Source of the DNA: Gavia stellata | Lineage: Eukaryota; Chordata; Aves; Gaviiformes; Gaviidae | DNA: 64,000 nt | Direction of reading: 5' to 3' | Assembly (NCBI RefSeq): GCF_030936135.1 | Contig: NC_082608.1 | Span: forward strand, 8,463,535 to 8,527,534 | Part shown: positions 13,726 through 41,914 of the stretch, piece after piece | Layout of the letters: each line of letters starts with the position of its first letter | How positions within the stretch are numbered: the stretch's first letter is position 1 | The notes under the pieces: generated by a model | The model's database searches: none | Told to the model about the DNA's origin: nothing | The model's input: the letters and a program-made list of their open reading frames with translations, nothing else | Made by a program: the position numbers and the translations under genes

Positions 13726-16700
13726 ACTTTTGTCATGTTGCTCTTCAGTTACTCACCCAATACAAACAAATTGAAGAACGAAAGACAAACTTCACAATCT
13801 TTATTCAGGAAGGTGCTGCCTGTACACTTAACGCTATTTTCAAACCACTTACCACCATGTTCACTAAACATTTAATTTGAAGGTTCATATATACAGCTGA
13901 TTCTTTCAGTTTTGAGCAAGCTGACTGTTCCAAAATGTCTTGCAGAGGTGCATGGAGACTGGCAACTCTTCAGATAGTACTGAGACAAGATTAAACTTTG
14001 ACATTCCAAATATCGTCATTAAAAATGTGTACTAAATTCAGTGGCTAATCGGATTACAGGTTTACTGACTACATTTAAACCACAATCCTGACTATGCAGT
14101 TACCCTAGATATCAGAAGGTTACCTAAAGTAAATCCACAAGCTGCAGTGCTCCTGTTCTCCTAATAATATGGTTAGAGGTCTCTGCACAGCACTTAGTAA
14201 TAAAGAACTTTCTCTTATGGAAAATAGCTGCTGAACAATGACATCTGCTGATACTGCAGCCTGCTATACATCTTATTAGAAACCCCCTATTCTCTCCCAC
14301 ATTCATATCCCCATAGTATCCTGCAGAGTAACTTCAGTGCATCTAAGAAAGGGTAAAAGCTTTGGATTAATAATTCATTCTGAATAGTCTACATTTTCAT
14401 GCAGTGTGTATCCAGGTGATACTATGCTTAATATAAATTTAAAATGTCAGCTTTAAAAAAAAAAAAAGGGAAGCATTTCTGCCTTTGTTTTAAGCATGAA
14501 CCCTGGAATAATTTATTCATAGTACCACAATAAACTGTCAGCTATCTTGACAACTAAAAATGAAGTGTACTGCACTTCTTCGAAATTCCCAGAAATATTT
14601 TTTGTGTTACAAAAAGAATAGAGAGAAAAGACAACACACTGAAACCCACAACCAGACTCCACATGCACTGAAACTTCATTCACATGCCACTGCATTGGGA
14701 TCTGTAAAGCCCTTAAGTCATAACAACCTATCAGAAAAAAATCACCTGAAGTAATCTCAGCATATCTAAAAATGTTCAACTGTCCTTTTGAAGCAGTAAT
14801 TCAAGTATTTAAACTCAGAAAAAAATCTTGATGGAAAATACAAGGAAAAAAGCATGTTAGTGGAAGAGAAACTGCCTTAATTGGGTAGTTAAGAGTATTT
14901 GATAGGATTATAAAAAGGCAAAACTGTCAGAATGCAATTCTTCTCCTGGCCACTGGCCAAAGCAGTGCAGATTTTAGAGGAGAAAATAAACCACCACAAT
15001 TAGTACGGTGTATCCCACACAAGATAATTTCAAAACAGTTCTCAGCATTTCACTTTTATTTGTATGAGAGGTAATTTTCACTCACTTTAGAGTTTCCCAC
15101 TGAATTTCTTCATCATTTAAGTCTTTGCTTATAAATGGAAATAAGCCCCAACGAAAAGCCACTGATAGCCAGCAGCACCAACACATATTTCTAGTGTGGA
15201 CAAGCAAATACTCTAATTGTACCAGAAGAATTTATTCTTCTTTGAATCATTCTGCTCATGCAAAGTATCTGTACCAGAAGCTGCACCAGTTTAGGTACAC
15301 CAATGACTCAGCTACAGTTGGAGCCAATGTCCACCACAGAAAAGCTTTGGAACGATTAGAGGTAACGGGTCAGCAGCAGCTCCCTGCTGTGAGACTTTCA
15401 TTCATCTTCAGCTACCAAAGTGCTTCTCTGCTCCACATGAGCCACAACTTACTTTTTCTGCAAACTTTAACCAGTGATTTTTAAAGGCTAACCATTCTTC
15501 TGACCTAAAAAAGCCTGCTGTAAGTAAGAAGAAACTCACTAGAAGGGAAGATAGAATGAAGATCCCAACACCTGTTCAGCGCTGCCGAGACTGGTTTTAT
15601 TTTCAAAAGCTTGCATTACTTGATATAAACCCTGCAAAGCTGTCAGAATTACTATCCACCCAGTGGAAAGAGGACATTTCCACTTAGTGAAATGAAGAGT
15701 CTCATGAAATACCTTCATGTTTGCTGCCGCTGACAAGTAAGGAAGCTTTTTTTCCCTCCCCTGTAGGTGGCAAACTTATTTCTAAGTATTATGTTATTAC
15801 AACTTCTATACCAAAAGAGCACAAAGGAACACATGAGAAAAATTAGGATGTATATTCACATATCAGGGCTCACAGGTACATTTCACTTGACCGTAGCCTT
15901 TAATGACTACCAATAGTTTGTTAATTTGTTGATTTATATTTATATATTTAAATTTAATTTATATTAGGTATGTATGTATTGTACATATATATGTCTTATC
16001 CACAGCAGACATCACATGTCATGCAGACAGCTTGCTCATTGTTCTCTCAACTTTTTTCATTTGATCAAAGAAAAGTATATTTGAATTAAGAAAGAGACTT
16101 CAGAGCTATATTTTTTATAGTATCTGCCATTTGTTACAATCCAACACATTCTGAGAAAGAACATGAGGGATTAAAGTCCAGGAAACCAGCAATGCACGTG
16201 TAAGACTAACATCTTCAGATCAGTATTCCTCTTTCCATGCCCTTCCCTCCTACTACCAATATGACTTGCTCAATCAACATGGGAAAGACACATTGACAGC
16301 AAAAGAAGTAGCAACTACGTTAGCAGCGTTTCTGTTGGGTCCACAGAGACAACTTCTTTCAAGCAGATGAAAGAGATGGTTTTCCTGTACTTCTCTTGAT
16401 CCTTGTAGTCAAGGCAGCACTTCTTTAGTAGAAGGAGGCATCCAAGACGTACATTTCAGAAGAAATATTATCTGCTTGTGAAGAGTCCCAGGATTTTGTC
16501 CTATATTGTTTTATCATAACTGCACATTAAGTATTAATACCTGTAAATATGACAGCCAAAAAAGCCCTTTGACTTATCCTAAGCATGGTTGCAAAGTAGG
16601 GACCATGCCATTTTGCAGTATATACCTCTCATCTGTACCACTTCCCGTGGTAGACTAATGCTTTTAAGTGACATGTAGTATCTTTGCATTTTCTGTCCCT

Positions 16701-19700
16701 TATTGGAGATTTTCAATTTCCTGATTGGGATTTCCAAACACAACAGTTCTGATGACATTATCAGATATCCAGAATTCTGGGGAAAATAGCTGCTGCACAA
16801 AACCAGATCATCTCTTTATTGTATGTTCATGAGTCAAATACACGTGCTCATGGCATGCAGAAACATTTCTATCTTCTCAAACTTCAAATTTTCATAGGTA
16901 TTCTAACAACTGATCAATATGCAAGCTAACAGTTTATTATCATTAGCTGAAGAATTTTCCTTTGGTTCAAGTGGAAATTACCATACCTTGATGCTCCAAC
17001 ACTGTGAGGAGGATTACCATTCTTAGGATTTGGTATCTACTACAAACATTTAATTTGATATGGTGTATTACAGTATGAATAATAGCTTAGTACACTACAT
17101 TTTCTTGGTTCACCAACAACCAGCACACACTTCATTTTTCACACAGCTCTTCTGTTCTCAAATACAGCAGCCCAGCCTATTAAAAAATAAATTAATCTTT
17201 TTTAATGTCACACGTGTGACATTTAAAAAAAAAAAAAAGAGTACTTCTTTTCTTCTTTCCTTTTTCCGTAAGTATCACTAGAATAATTTCTTCTTCCTTA
17301 ACTCACATTTAAGCATATTCTACTCAGCATAGCTGTAGTGTATGAAACTAGCATAAATGATGGTATCTTTGATTCTTACTGTTACATCTTCATTATCTAA
17401 AATAATTCAAACTTAAGGGAAATTACAATGTATATCTATGCAACACAGGCTGTATGAATATTTTCAAAATTATCTTTCTAAGATTGTAAGGAATCTAATT
17501 ACTCTGACAATCCATCATTGTCTATTGTGTGTCATGAGAGACAGATGGTACTTTTGCATTCATAACATTCTACCCATCTCTCACCTATAACCAGCCAGCA
17601 AGGGCTAAGCTAATCCATTAACTGCTTTTTTGTTGTGAGCAAACTCAGCCAAAAGACAACTTCTAGTAAATGAACTAGTGAAGATTCAAATACCAGCATA
17701 AATTACAGATACTTGAAGCCTCTTCAGTTGTTAAACAATTACTCTGAAATTAGGAGCAGGACTCAAACTACCATCAAGTAGCCCTTAGTGTTATGAAGAC
17801 CAAATATAGTGATCATGGGTGGTCCTGCCATGCAAATTATGTAATTACACATATATTTTCTATATAAGCTTTCATGTGAAGGGCCTATAAATGGTTTGAG
17901 TTCCTACAGCTGCATGACTTAACATTTTTTTCCTCCCAAAACATTAAACCCAGGCTGAAAAAATATATTTTAGAATCTTACCAAACATTAGTACTCTACC
18001 AAAACGGCATTACATAACTTTTATTTCTGTTCAAGTTTTTCTGCCTTTTAACTTGCACATACTTCATAAATACTGACAAATATTTTTATGCGATCATTGC
18101 TATGACAAGAACAGATCCCTGTTCTGAGATGGGGGAAAGAGAGATTCAGTGTTCTGGTCTTAGTGAGGATCATGAGCCTAAATCATCCTGCCTGAATAAT
18201 CCCACCCTGAAACCAAAACATACTTTATGAAATCAGCATATACCTCACAGCCCACACCCCACCCAAACATACTTGATGAATCAGCACTTCCTCACTATGG
18301 AGAAAAAGATTAAGTACTCATAGTATACACAAAGTATATTCTTTTTCTTGCTTGAAGAGCACGGAGAGTAAGAAGCTTGCTATAAATTTGTTCTTCAATT
18401 ACAAACCAAAAAGCAACATAACACATTTAATGGAAATTCAGAAACAGTGCTTTAAAATAAAAAAGTTAAAAGAAAACTGTTTCACTTACAATTAAAAAAT
18501 AATGAGGTGTTATATATAACATACATATACATCATAAGTGAATGGCAATGGCTACAAAAACAATTTATTTATGTGCTGCTAGTTGTTTAATCTTTAAAAT
18601 TCAATTTTAAAATGCTTTCCTGATCACAGTTACTTAGCAAGTAAATATTATGCATATGAATACCTTGCTCAGTTTTTTTCCACATTTCACAAAGTTTCTA
18701 TGCATTTAGACATTCCAGGATTTATATTTACTGGTTTGAAATCTATGTGAAGGACCGAACATTCTATGAATTATAAAAATTGACTAACACATCAAACAAA
18801 CAAAAAATGCTTGTACTCTTTAAAAGACATAATCAGAGGATAAAGAACTAAGCTCAGACAATAAGTAAATTAGATTTATGTTTTGCGTGTAGAGATCACT
18901 GATATCAAGTGCTCACTTGTCTCAATTTATCTTAAGCAGAAGTGAGGGTAATGGCACTTACAAAAGAGTCTAGAAATGATAAATTACATCTTATTGTATG
19001 AAGTCAAAGGTTAAACTTATTATTGCTCACCATAGGCCAACCTTAACCCCAGGATTAATGCCATAAACAAAAAAGACCATTCAGTTTGCACACATAATGC
19101 ACTGGGATAATGTCTCTGAAGAATTACAAAAGTGAAATGATGCCCCCTACTGCTTCCAGAAAATATTTCTGTATAAATAGGGTCTTTTGGTTCAAAGGGA
19201 AATTATCATGTAAAACCAATGAACATGTATTTTCAAACTAACCAGTGCTCATTAGCATGACATATGCCAAGGACAATTTATTTCTTCTCTAGCTTTTAAT
19301 TAAAATATATGAAGGGCCTTGCCTTATAGAGGAAACTCTCAGGAACATAAACAGTGAATATATAATCTAAGTTTCTCAGAAGTTATGTGTTTGGGTAAAG
19401 AAGGTATGAAGATTTAATTCAATAATTGTTCTTGACGTATTTCTGAATACATCAACTTTCAAATAATAACTTTTTTATAGTAATGATATTTTTCAAACAG
19501 TAAAGTTGATAGGATTGATTTTGCTGTCAGCTACCAAGTTGACACAATTCATTAGCAGCTAACAGATCATACAGTGCCTTCGAGTTGTGGAAGACCACAG
19601 TTCAATTCCCAACTCAGTTGTTTAGTTTCTGGTATCACATCTACTGCTGTAATGAATTTCTTGATGGGCAGGTAAAGCCACTGGGTTATTGTTTGAAATA

Positions 19701-20084
19701 CTTTTCAGGGAAAGAGAAAGTTCAAATACTGAAGAGCCATTACCAAATTCTCTTTTATTTGTTCTGCTTTTAAGCCACAATAGACCAAATGATATCAATA
19801 CTGTTAACTCCTGATTTCCACTAGTGAAAGTGAAAAATAACCCCCAAATTTTTAAAGGTATTTGGACAGATTGAAGTTCTTTATTTCAAAGTAAACTAGT
19901 TATATAAATATATATTGGGTACATTATTGCCTTTGATGATCTGGTCTTCAGCACCCTTGAGGCAATTGTTAAAAATACAAAATCTTAAAATTGCTATCAC
20001 CTGTCTTTGTTCAAGGCTTGCAGAGTGAAATGGCTACAGTTCACAAGTGTTTATGGCACAAAAATAAACTAAATTAAATCAGTA

Positions 20085-21080
20085 AGTAAATCCAGTTGGA
20101 AGCTGGTCACAAGTGGAGCCCCCCAGGGCTCAGTTTTGGGGCCAGTCTTGTTGAATATATTTATCAATTGTCTGGATGAGGGGATTGAGTGCTCCCTCAG
20201 CAAGTTTGCAGATGACACCAAGTTGGTCTGCTCGAGGGTAGGAAGGCTCTGCAGAGGGATCTGGACAGGCTGGATTGATGGGCTGAGGCCAATTGTATGA
20301 GGTTCAACAAGGTCAAGTGCCGGGTCCTGCACTTGGGTCACAGCAACCCCATGCAATGCTACAGGCTGGGAGACAAGTGGCTGGAAAGCTGCCCTGCAGA
20401 AAAGGACCTGGGGGTGTTGATTGACAGCTGGCTGAATAGGAACCAGCAGCGTGCCCAGGTGGCCAAGAAGGCCAACGGCATCCTGGCCTGTATCAGAAAT
20501 AGTGTGGCCAGCAGGAGTAGGGAAGCGATTGTGCCCTTGTACTCAGCACTGGGGAGGTCGCACCTCGAATACTGTGTTCAGTTTTGGGCCCCTCACTACA
20601 AGAGGGACATTGAGGTGCTGGAGTGTGTCCAGAGAAGGGCGACGAAGCTGGTGAGGGGTCTGGAGCACAAGTCTTATGAGGAGCGGCTGAGGGAACTGGG
20701 GTTGTTCAGTCTGGAGAAGAGGAGGCTGAGGGGAGACCTTATCGCTCTCTACAACTACCTGAAAGGAGGTTGCAGAGACGTGGGTGCTGGTCTCTTCTCC
20801 CAAGTGACTAGCGACAGGATAAGAGGAAATGGCCTCAAGTTGCACCTGGGGAGGTTTAGGCTGGATATTAGGAAAAATTTCTTTACGGAGAGAGTGATGA
20901 AACACTGGAACAGGCTGCCCAGGCAGGTGGTGGAGTCACCCTCACTGGAGGTGTTCAATGAACGTGTGGTCGAGGCATTCTGGCACATGGTTTAATGGGC
21001 ATGGTGGTGTTGGGTTGACAGTTGGACTCGATGATCTTAAAGGTGTTTTCCAGCCTTAGTGATTCTGTGATTCTGTAATA
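20085..21080 (+). mobile_element. CR1 LINE, 5'-truncated, sense strand
   Basis: This is the 3' part of CR1 ORF2 (reverse transcriptase) plus the 3' UTR. In one frame the RT motifs [10 protein letters not shown] (20115-20144) and FADD (20205-20216) are visible. A frameshift and an in-frame TGA (20276-20278) follow. From 20297 to 20995 a 232-codon frame remains open, with the usual CR1 C-terminal blocks ([55 protein letters not shown]). It ends with GATTCTGTGATTCTGTAA, the ATTCTGTG-type 3' tail typical of avian CR1. No target-site duplication is evident. The element is dead but younger than the other CR1 copies here. Confidence 0.93.
20297..20995 (+). pseudogene. CR1 ORF2 C-terminal remnant (open frame)
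   Basis: This 232-codon frame matches the C-terminal region of the CR1 ORF2 protein downstream of the polymerase catalytic motif. It is cut off from the RT core by a frameshift and a stop at 20276, so it cannot make a functional enzyme. The ATG is simply an internal methionine ([15 protein letters not shown]). Confidence 0.85.
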
Positions 21081-24000
21081 ACTTTATTCTCTTGAAGACT
21101 ATATTGCATAGCCAGACAGGTACTTTTTTTTACACCTGTAATGTTAACATATGATCTAATAGTCTTCGATGACAATTCATTCAATTAATTTTCTTCTCTT
21201 GTTCAACAAGACCATACATAAAGATAAATAATATCAATTTCTATTGGTCTTAACCTTGTAATAGTTAGATTTTGTGTAAGCTATCTGCAGACTGATACCA
21301 TTCCGACATGGAAGTTTTTACACCTATTCTCATCCCACTTTGCACAAATATAAATGCCAAAACAAAAAGCAAATCACCTTCAGTTAGGTTTACTACATGC
21401 TGCATCTCTTAAAGCATCAAAAAGTCATTGTAAGCACATCTTTCAAGCTTACTGTACCCCTTGTACCTTTCAACTATTGGTGCCACTTTCCACCAACTCT
21501 TTTACACTGTACTAAACCTCCCAGAACAAACAGAAATCAGTTGTAAGGTCCTATTCTATCAGCAGTCAGCTACCAAACAGGTACAGTATGTAAAAGAACA
21601 TTGCTCAGTAACTACAGCTAGTGCTTTACCAAAAGGATTTAAATTCCTGTAGTCAGACTAGGAGCAAAATGTTTCTAAAAATTGACTCTTGGCTGCAAAA
21701 GTCGTAAAAACTTAATGGCGCTCAGGAGTCTAAGTCTACCTTTTGATAAACTATAAAAAAATTACTTGAAAGAGCTTTATAAAATCCCTAGTTACAAGAT
21801 TAGCAAGACTACTGCTTTAATTTTTGCAGTTGTGGAAACTTCGATAAAGTACACCAATTTTAAACTAATTTACAGAGTGGCAATTGAGCATGGCACACAT
21901 TTTGCAGCATTTCAGCTGAAGCTGGGCTATGTATTCTTCAGAGACAGCTGCATGATGGTGACACCCCTTCAAATACCACTTGTCATTTCTGCAAGTAATT
22001 CAGTAGTGTTCAGTCCCCTCTCACAATAAAGATTAAACTCTTATGTTACCATTTGTTTTGTCAGTCATTCAAGTGAAGTTACAATGTTTAAATACACAGC
22101 AGGCACACAGTGTGGAACCTTTAAAGTATTGGTAATAATACAGCTAAATATTTACATTAAAAAAACACAAAACTGTCTTCTGGAACATTTCCCAGGCTAA
22201 ATAACAGTCTTTGCCAATACACCTGCAGCTTTTTGTAACTAATTAAGAAACTTGAGCAAACCAAATGCAGACTCCATTACATAAAAAGAAAAATATTACC
22301 CACTCTCAACAACCAATGCATGTATAATCGCAATGCTTTTGTCTTTTCTTCCTTTTATAATGATTCAATTATTTACAACAGATTCTTTTGAAAGGAATTT
22401 GGAATAAAGAAAAGTGATTAATTCTAAAATTAAGGGACAGAACAAGTTTCATTAGTAGAAACTACTAATTACAGAATCTATACCTTGGGTTATTTTCAAA
22501 AAGTTTGCCTCTTGATACTAAAGAAAGAAGACCAAAGCTTTGATCTGTAAGTTCATTAAGATGTCAGCATTGCAATAAGGTCTCCAAAAGGTAAACCTTT
22601 TTAATCACAAGTGTTGCCAGGGCTTCAAGCAAATATAAATGTCTGTCACTGCAGAACTGGAGACCTGAATAAGATCTAAAAGTTTGTCTTTATAAAGCAT
22701 TGTGAAGTCATTTTATTTCAAACCATTTTTGATTTTTTGCTTTGTAGTTCTGTAAACAAAAAACATTTAATTAAAGCGTATACCAAAATTTCCTAATGAG
22801 AGCTTGATACAATCAGAGGCAGTCTTAAGTTTCAGGATTATATTACACACAAAGATTTGAGAGCTCTAGCCAAGGGTCCTTTTCCTTCTGAAATATATAG
22901 AATTTATTTGAGGTATCACTTTTAGAAAAAATATGCTACTGTTTGTGTACTATTGTGTACTATTTTGACTGCAAATTAAAATTTCTATTCAAATTCATGC
23001 ATAATACTTTCTATACCCTAGTATTTTATGTCCCCATCCTGCAAACAATCAAACATATATTTAAATTTATGCATGCGAAAAACCCCACTGAAGATCATAA
23101 TACTAATAATGAGGATCAAAGCACCATCTGTAAAGTGCATCATCATAGACTGTGTAGCTCATTTAACCAACATGGAACTGAAAGACAATTTTAAGATTTG
23201 GTTTCCATGTCATTTCAACTAGCACAGTTCCTATTTCAAGTACGCAATTCAAGCCCAAACATTTCAGGAAAGCCCAGTTTCATAAAATCATTTACGCAAC
23301 CAATTTTTGATTGCAGAAATTTTAATAAAAAGTAAGAAGTTGCACAAGGCAGCTGAAGCAAGCTATTTTAAAACATGAAAGGAAAAAACACTATTTACAC
23401 ATTACAGTATTTCTCCAACAGTAATACAAATCATGAACTTGGCAACAACTCACATTCAGGACAATATGTCAAATATCCCGTTGGTGTTCCAAGTAGAAAT
23501 GCAAGAGCAGGCATTGGGTGTAACCAATTCCTTTGACTGCTACCAGCTAAACATTGCACTTACCCTTTCCTAAAATAAGCCTGCAAGATCCAACCAAAGA
23601 TTCAGGAAACTGAAATTTCCCCCCCAATTAAACAGAGCCTATCACTTTGGATACTTTACTGTGAAAAGCTCGTAGGCTGAAAATACCTTTCTTCCTTGAC
23701 AAATCCTCTTTGGAAGCAGCCTATTATAAAATGTAAAAGAATTTCTAGTGTTCTCAACCTCGCTCACATTTGGTTTTCATACACCTGAATATGTAATGTG
23801 ACAAGAGGCTTGCAATTTCTCCTAAGTATGGGGAAGCTTAAGTTTGGGCTGCAGCTTCAAATGGCCACTAAAAAAAAAAAATTAAAAAAATTAATATAAT
23901 TGAATTTTTTTTTTTTAGTCTGAGTCACAACAACGCAGGGAGAAATTTCCAACTTGTTTTAATAACTGACCCGTGTTTGTAAACATAAGTAAACCTTTTC

Positions 24001-25539
24001 AATAGCATTGGTCTTTTCCACTTCAAAAGGGCTTTAGTTTGTCATGAATGTTACAATGTCATGTACTACCTAACCTTAGCAGACTGGGTCACAGTCTTAC
24101 AGAACCATTCACACTCACAATGACCTCCATGAGAGCAGTTTCAGACATTATAATGCTGGAAATGACCTTTGAATACAGATTTATAGAGAATACATTTAGA
24201 ATTATACAGATTACAATAAATTCAGCACAGTTTTATAACATGCAGTATGGCAAAACAGATCACAATATACACAGCAACAAGCATTATTTAGAAACCAGTA
24301 AGCTTTCAGTTATCCTGAAATATTCCAAAAGGCTGCACTGACATGGTAGTCAGAAATAAAAGCATTTTCTTTCAGCTTTTTAATGATACTTTGTATCCCC
24401 AAATGCTGGTAATTTCATTTTTATTATAAAGTTCCTTGCTTACAGTTTAATTTGTAATTAATAATGACTACAATGCAACAATGGCTGCAGTGACTACATT
24501 TGAACAGTTGATGGCACCAATCACCTCAAGAAATTGCCTAGCTAAATGTTAGATTACACTCTCACATGTGAATGTTGTAGAATAATTTGATGGGAAAGCA
24601 AAACGCAAACGTCTAAACAACAAAACCAGAAAAAAATTGTCTTCAGGAAAGTACAGCATCTTTCTCGATTATGACACTCATCGTCAAAACCCTATCCTGT
24701 TCTGAACGTGTGTATGTGCGTAAACACAGTGTGTGTAAGATGTACAGATGTACAGATGTAAATTTTTCCATTTTACCATGCCACAGGCGAAAATTATATT
24801 GGCCTCAAAGATATAACCCTTCAAATTCAGATAGGAAAATATATATAGCTATACCTGGACACAACCATTTAGCACAACTTTCCGATGTGCAAAGAACTGC
24901 AAACTCTTATTTGGTTAGAAAGTTTCTAAACAGGGATACATGTGCCTTTATAAAAATTGTGTTTTATATTTTTATATTAATCCTTTCCTGGTGTAACACA
25001 CAAGTAGATTAAAACAAAGGATGTACATTTAGATACACAACCATGAAATATTCATCCTCACTTAGGAAGCTATATTTAATGAACAGCTACTAAAACCTAA
25101 CTTCACAGTGATGCTAAAGAGATGGACAAAACCAGTGGGAATCAAATAGTCTGGGGGGAACTTGGAAGATACTTACCTGGGTCTGGGATGGGAAGGGATG
25201 ACAGAAACTACGGTATTTACTCGTGTGTACAACCGCTGGCCAGTATTGCCAACTCCAGGCATTCCAAAGTCTAGTGAAGACCCAGAGCTACTTTTAAAGA
25301 ACAAATGCTATCCTTCACATCTCATTGTAAGACTTTTTTAAATAAAAAGGTGTCGTCTGTTTTCCGAGCTATCAGAGGCAAGGATTTGGGGATGGGGGCT
25401 ACACTTCCGTCCCCTGCGACCACGACGGATAAAACTTACGTTTCTTTTTAAATTAAACGCGAGACGACGATACCAGAACATGGCTGTGCCATCAGTATCT
25501 TAAAAGCAAACTTCTGAGCTGCGAAATCGTGGAAGAGGA
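21081..25539. other. Intergenic between CR1 copy and CpG island
   Basis: AT-rich, with no recognisable exon or repeat family. It includes an A/T homopolymer cluster at about 23,871-23,917 and a short GTACAGAT direct repeat near 24,740-24,757. Open frames up to 113 codons (24671-25012) show no domain. The antisense splice donor at 25170-25180 is its one notable signal. Confidence 0.7.
25170..25180 (-). other. Consensus splice donor, antisense, next to CpG island
   Basis: Read on the minus strand the sequence is CCAG|GTAAGTATC, a near-perfect 5' splice site, with the exon end at 25177. It points away from the CpG island about 0.4 kb beyond its edge, where the first exon of a divergent transcript would end. 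No coding exon is recognised with it, so a non-coding RNA is the likeliest product if it is used. Confidence 0.35.
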
Positions 25540-25874
25540 AGGTTTCTTTCCTAGGCGGGTGGGGCGGGCGGGAGCAGAGGCCCTCCCCCGGCCCGCGAGG
25601 CGGGGAGGAGCCGCCGTGTGAGGATCGTGCCCGGCGCTAACGGCGGGGGGCGGCGCGCGGGGCGCTGTGGGGAGCCGCCAGCCTCCCCTCAGGGCACGGG
25701 GGGCACGGCTGCAGGCACCCGCCCCTCTGCAGCGGGAGCCGCGAGCCATAGCAAAAACAGGAGGCGGGCTGCTCGGCCTCCAGCAGCGCTCCGGGCTCCG
25801 CCACAAGCTGCCCATCCCGCGGAAAGGCGGGACGAAGGCCGGCCGAGGGAGGAGCGCTTCCGCCGCCCTCGCTG

Positions 25875-25885
25875 AAGATGGCGCC
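25875..25885 (+). promoter_or_regulatory. YY1-type initiator motif
   Basis: AAGATGGCGCC matches the YY1 core (AANATGGCGNC) in the + orientation, about 170 nt upstream of the N4BP1 ATG. Orientation and distance fit a start site just upstream of it. The ATG within the motif also opens a 24-codon frame. Confidence 0.6.
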
Positions 25886-25952
25886 GCGGCCACAGAGGGG
25901 CGCTGCCCGCCTCCTGGTGCGGGGCGGTGGTGCTGCTGTCGCCGGCCGATGA
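25878..25952 (+). other. Short upstream ORF (24 codons) in N4BP1 leader
   Basis: The ATG at 25878 lies in the YY1 motif. It reads in the N4BP1 frame and stops at TGA 25950-25952. A second ATG at 25949, overlapping this stop, opens a different frame that runs to 26107, past both candidate N4BP1 start codons. Whether either is translated depends on the true transcription start, which is not known. Confidence 0.4.
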
Positions 25953-26054
25953 CGTCCGCGGGCCGTGCGGAGGGAGCCCGGGGATTCCCCGTGTTGTTGT
26001 CCTGGGGCCCGGCGGGATGGGAGGCTGGAGCGCGGGGCGGCGCGGCCGGCGCTG

Positions 26055-41367
<15,313 letters not shown>

Positions 41368-41914
41368 ATACCATACAGGGTTTTTATATCACAACTGATC
41401 TGACTAACTTTGAATATCAATGTGAAGAAAAATGTGGCTCTGTTATGTTACTTTGTGAATATTCAGAACCTAATTTTATTTGTATAAACAAAGATATTTT
41501 TTGTGTATGTTCTGTTGCTAATAGATGCCAGTTTTTGGTAAATTAAAAACTGCTGCTACTACAGATTTGTAGTAATATTTTCTATGAAAAAACAAATCTT
41601 CTGCTTCGTTTGAATTGCTTATTAAAGCAGTAGCAGTTCTAAAGAACTGTTATAACTTCAAATAGTGTGTTAGCACTTTTTAAAAAATCCTTTCCTCAAA
41701 AAGGCAAAATCAAGTCAGAGGCTTAGAAGTGACTATTACAGCTTCACATATATTTTCCAGATGTATGCATGTCATACTATAATATAAGCCATGCACCTGT
41801 CATATCATTGTTGGTGTTTGTATCTAGAGTATAGATACTCTTAGAAAACCTATGCTTTACTACTAGTACCTCCTTCACTTAAGAACTTTTGAAATATTTT
41901 GCCATGGAAATAAA
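41368..41914 (+). other. N4BP1: N4BP1 3' UTR, minimal extent
   Basis: This follows the TGA directly. Candidate poly(A) signals are ATTAAA at 41542-41547 and 41621-41626, and the first AATAAA at 41909-41914. Mammalian N4BP1 has a 3' UTR of several kilobases as I recall, so later AATAAA hexamers (43454, 44737, 45025, 47194, 47830) are also possible ends. The sequence does not decide between them. Confidence 0.5.
41909..41914 (+). terminator. N4BP1: Candidate poly(A) signal for N4BP1
   Basis: First canonical AATAAA after the stop codon, 542 nt downstream. The following 40 nt are only weakly T-rich, so usage is uncertain. Confidence 0.35.

Larger units (their letters stand above)
2641..20080. 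other. Intergenic, no gene found
   Basis: The sequence is AT-rich, and open frames up to 123 codons (e.g. 12595-12966) look like chance. Small items noticed: a (CT)8 run at 6751-6766, an AT/TA microsatellite at about 11,064-11,095, poly(A) runs at 14455-14467 and 17224-17238, and a possible conserved element at 5110-5420. By human synteny recalled from memory, this side faces CBLN1 across a large gene-poor interval. No CBLN1 sequence is seen. Confidence 0.7.

Noticed and set aside
20543-20988. Minus-strand open frames over the CR1 element
   Set aside because: They are antisense shadows of CR1 ORF2.
24671-25012. 113-codon open frame with a hydrophobic C-terminus
   Set aside because: No family recognised. 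The hydrophobic tail follows from T-rich sequence (ATA/TTT codons), so chance is the simplest account.
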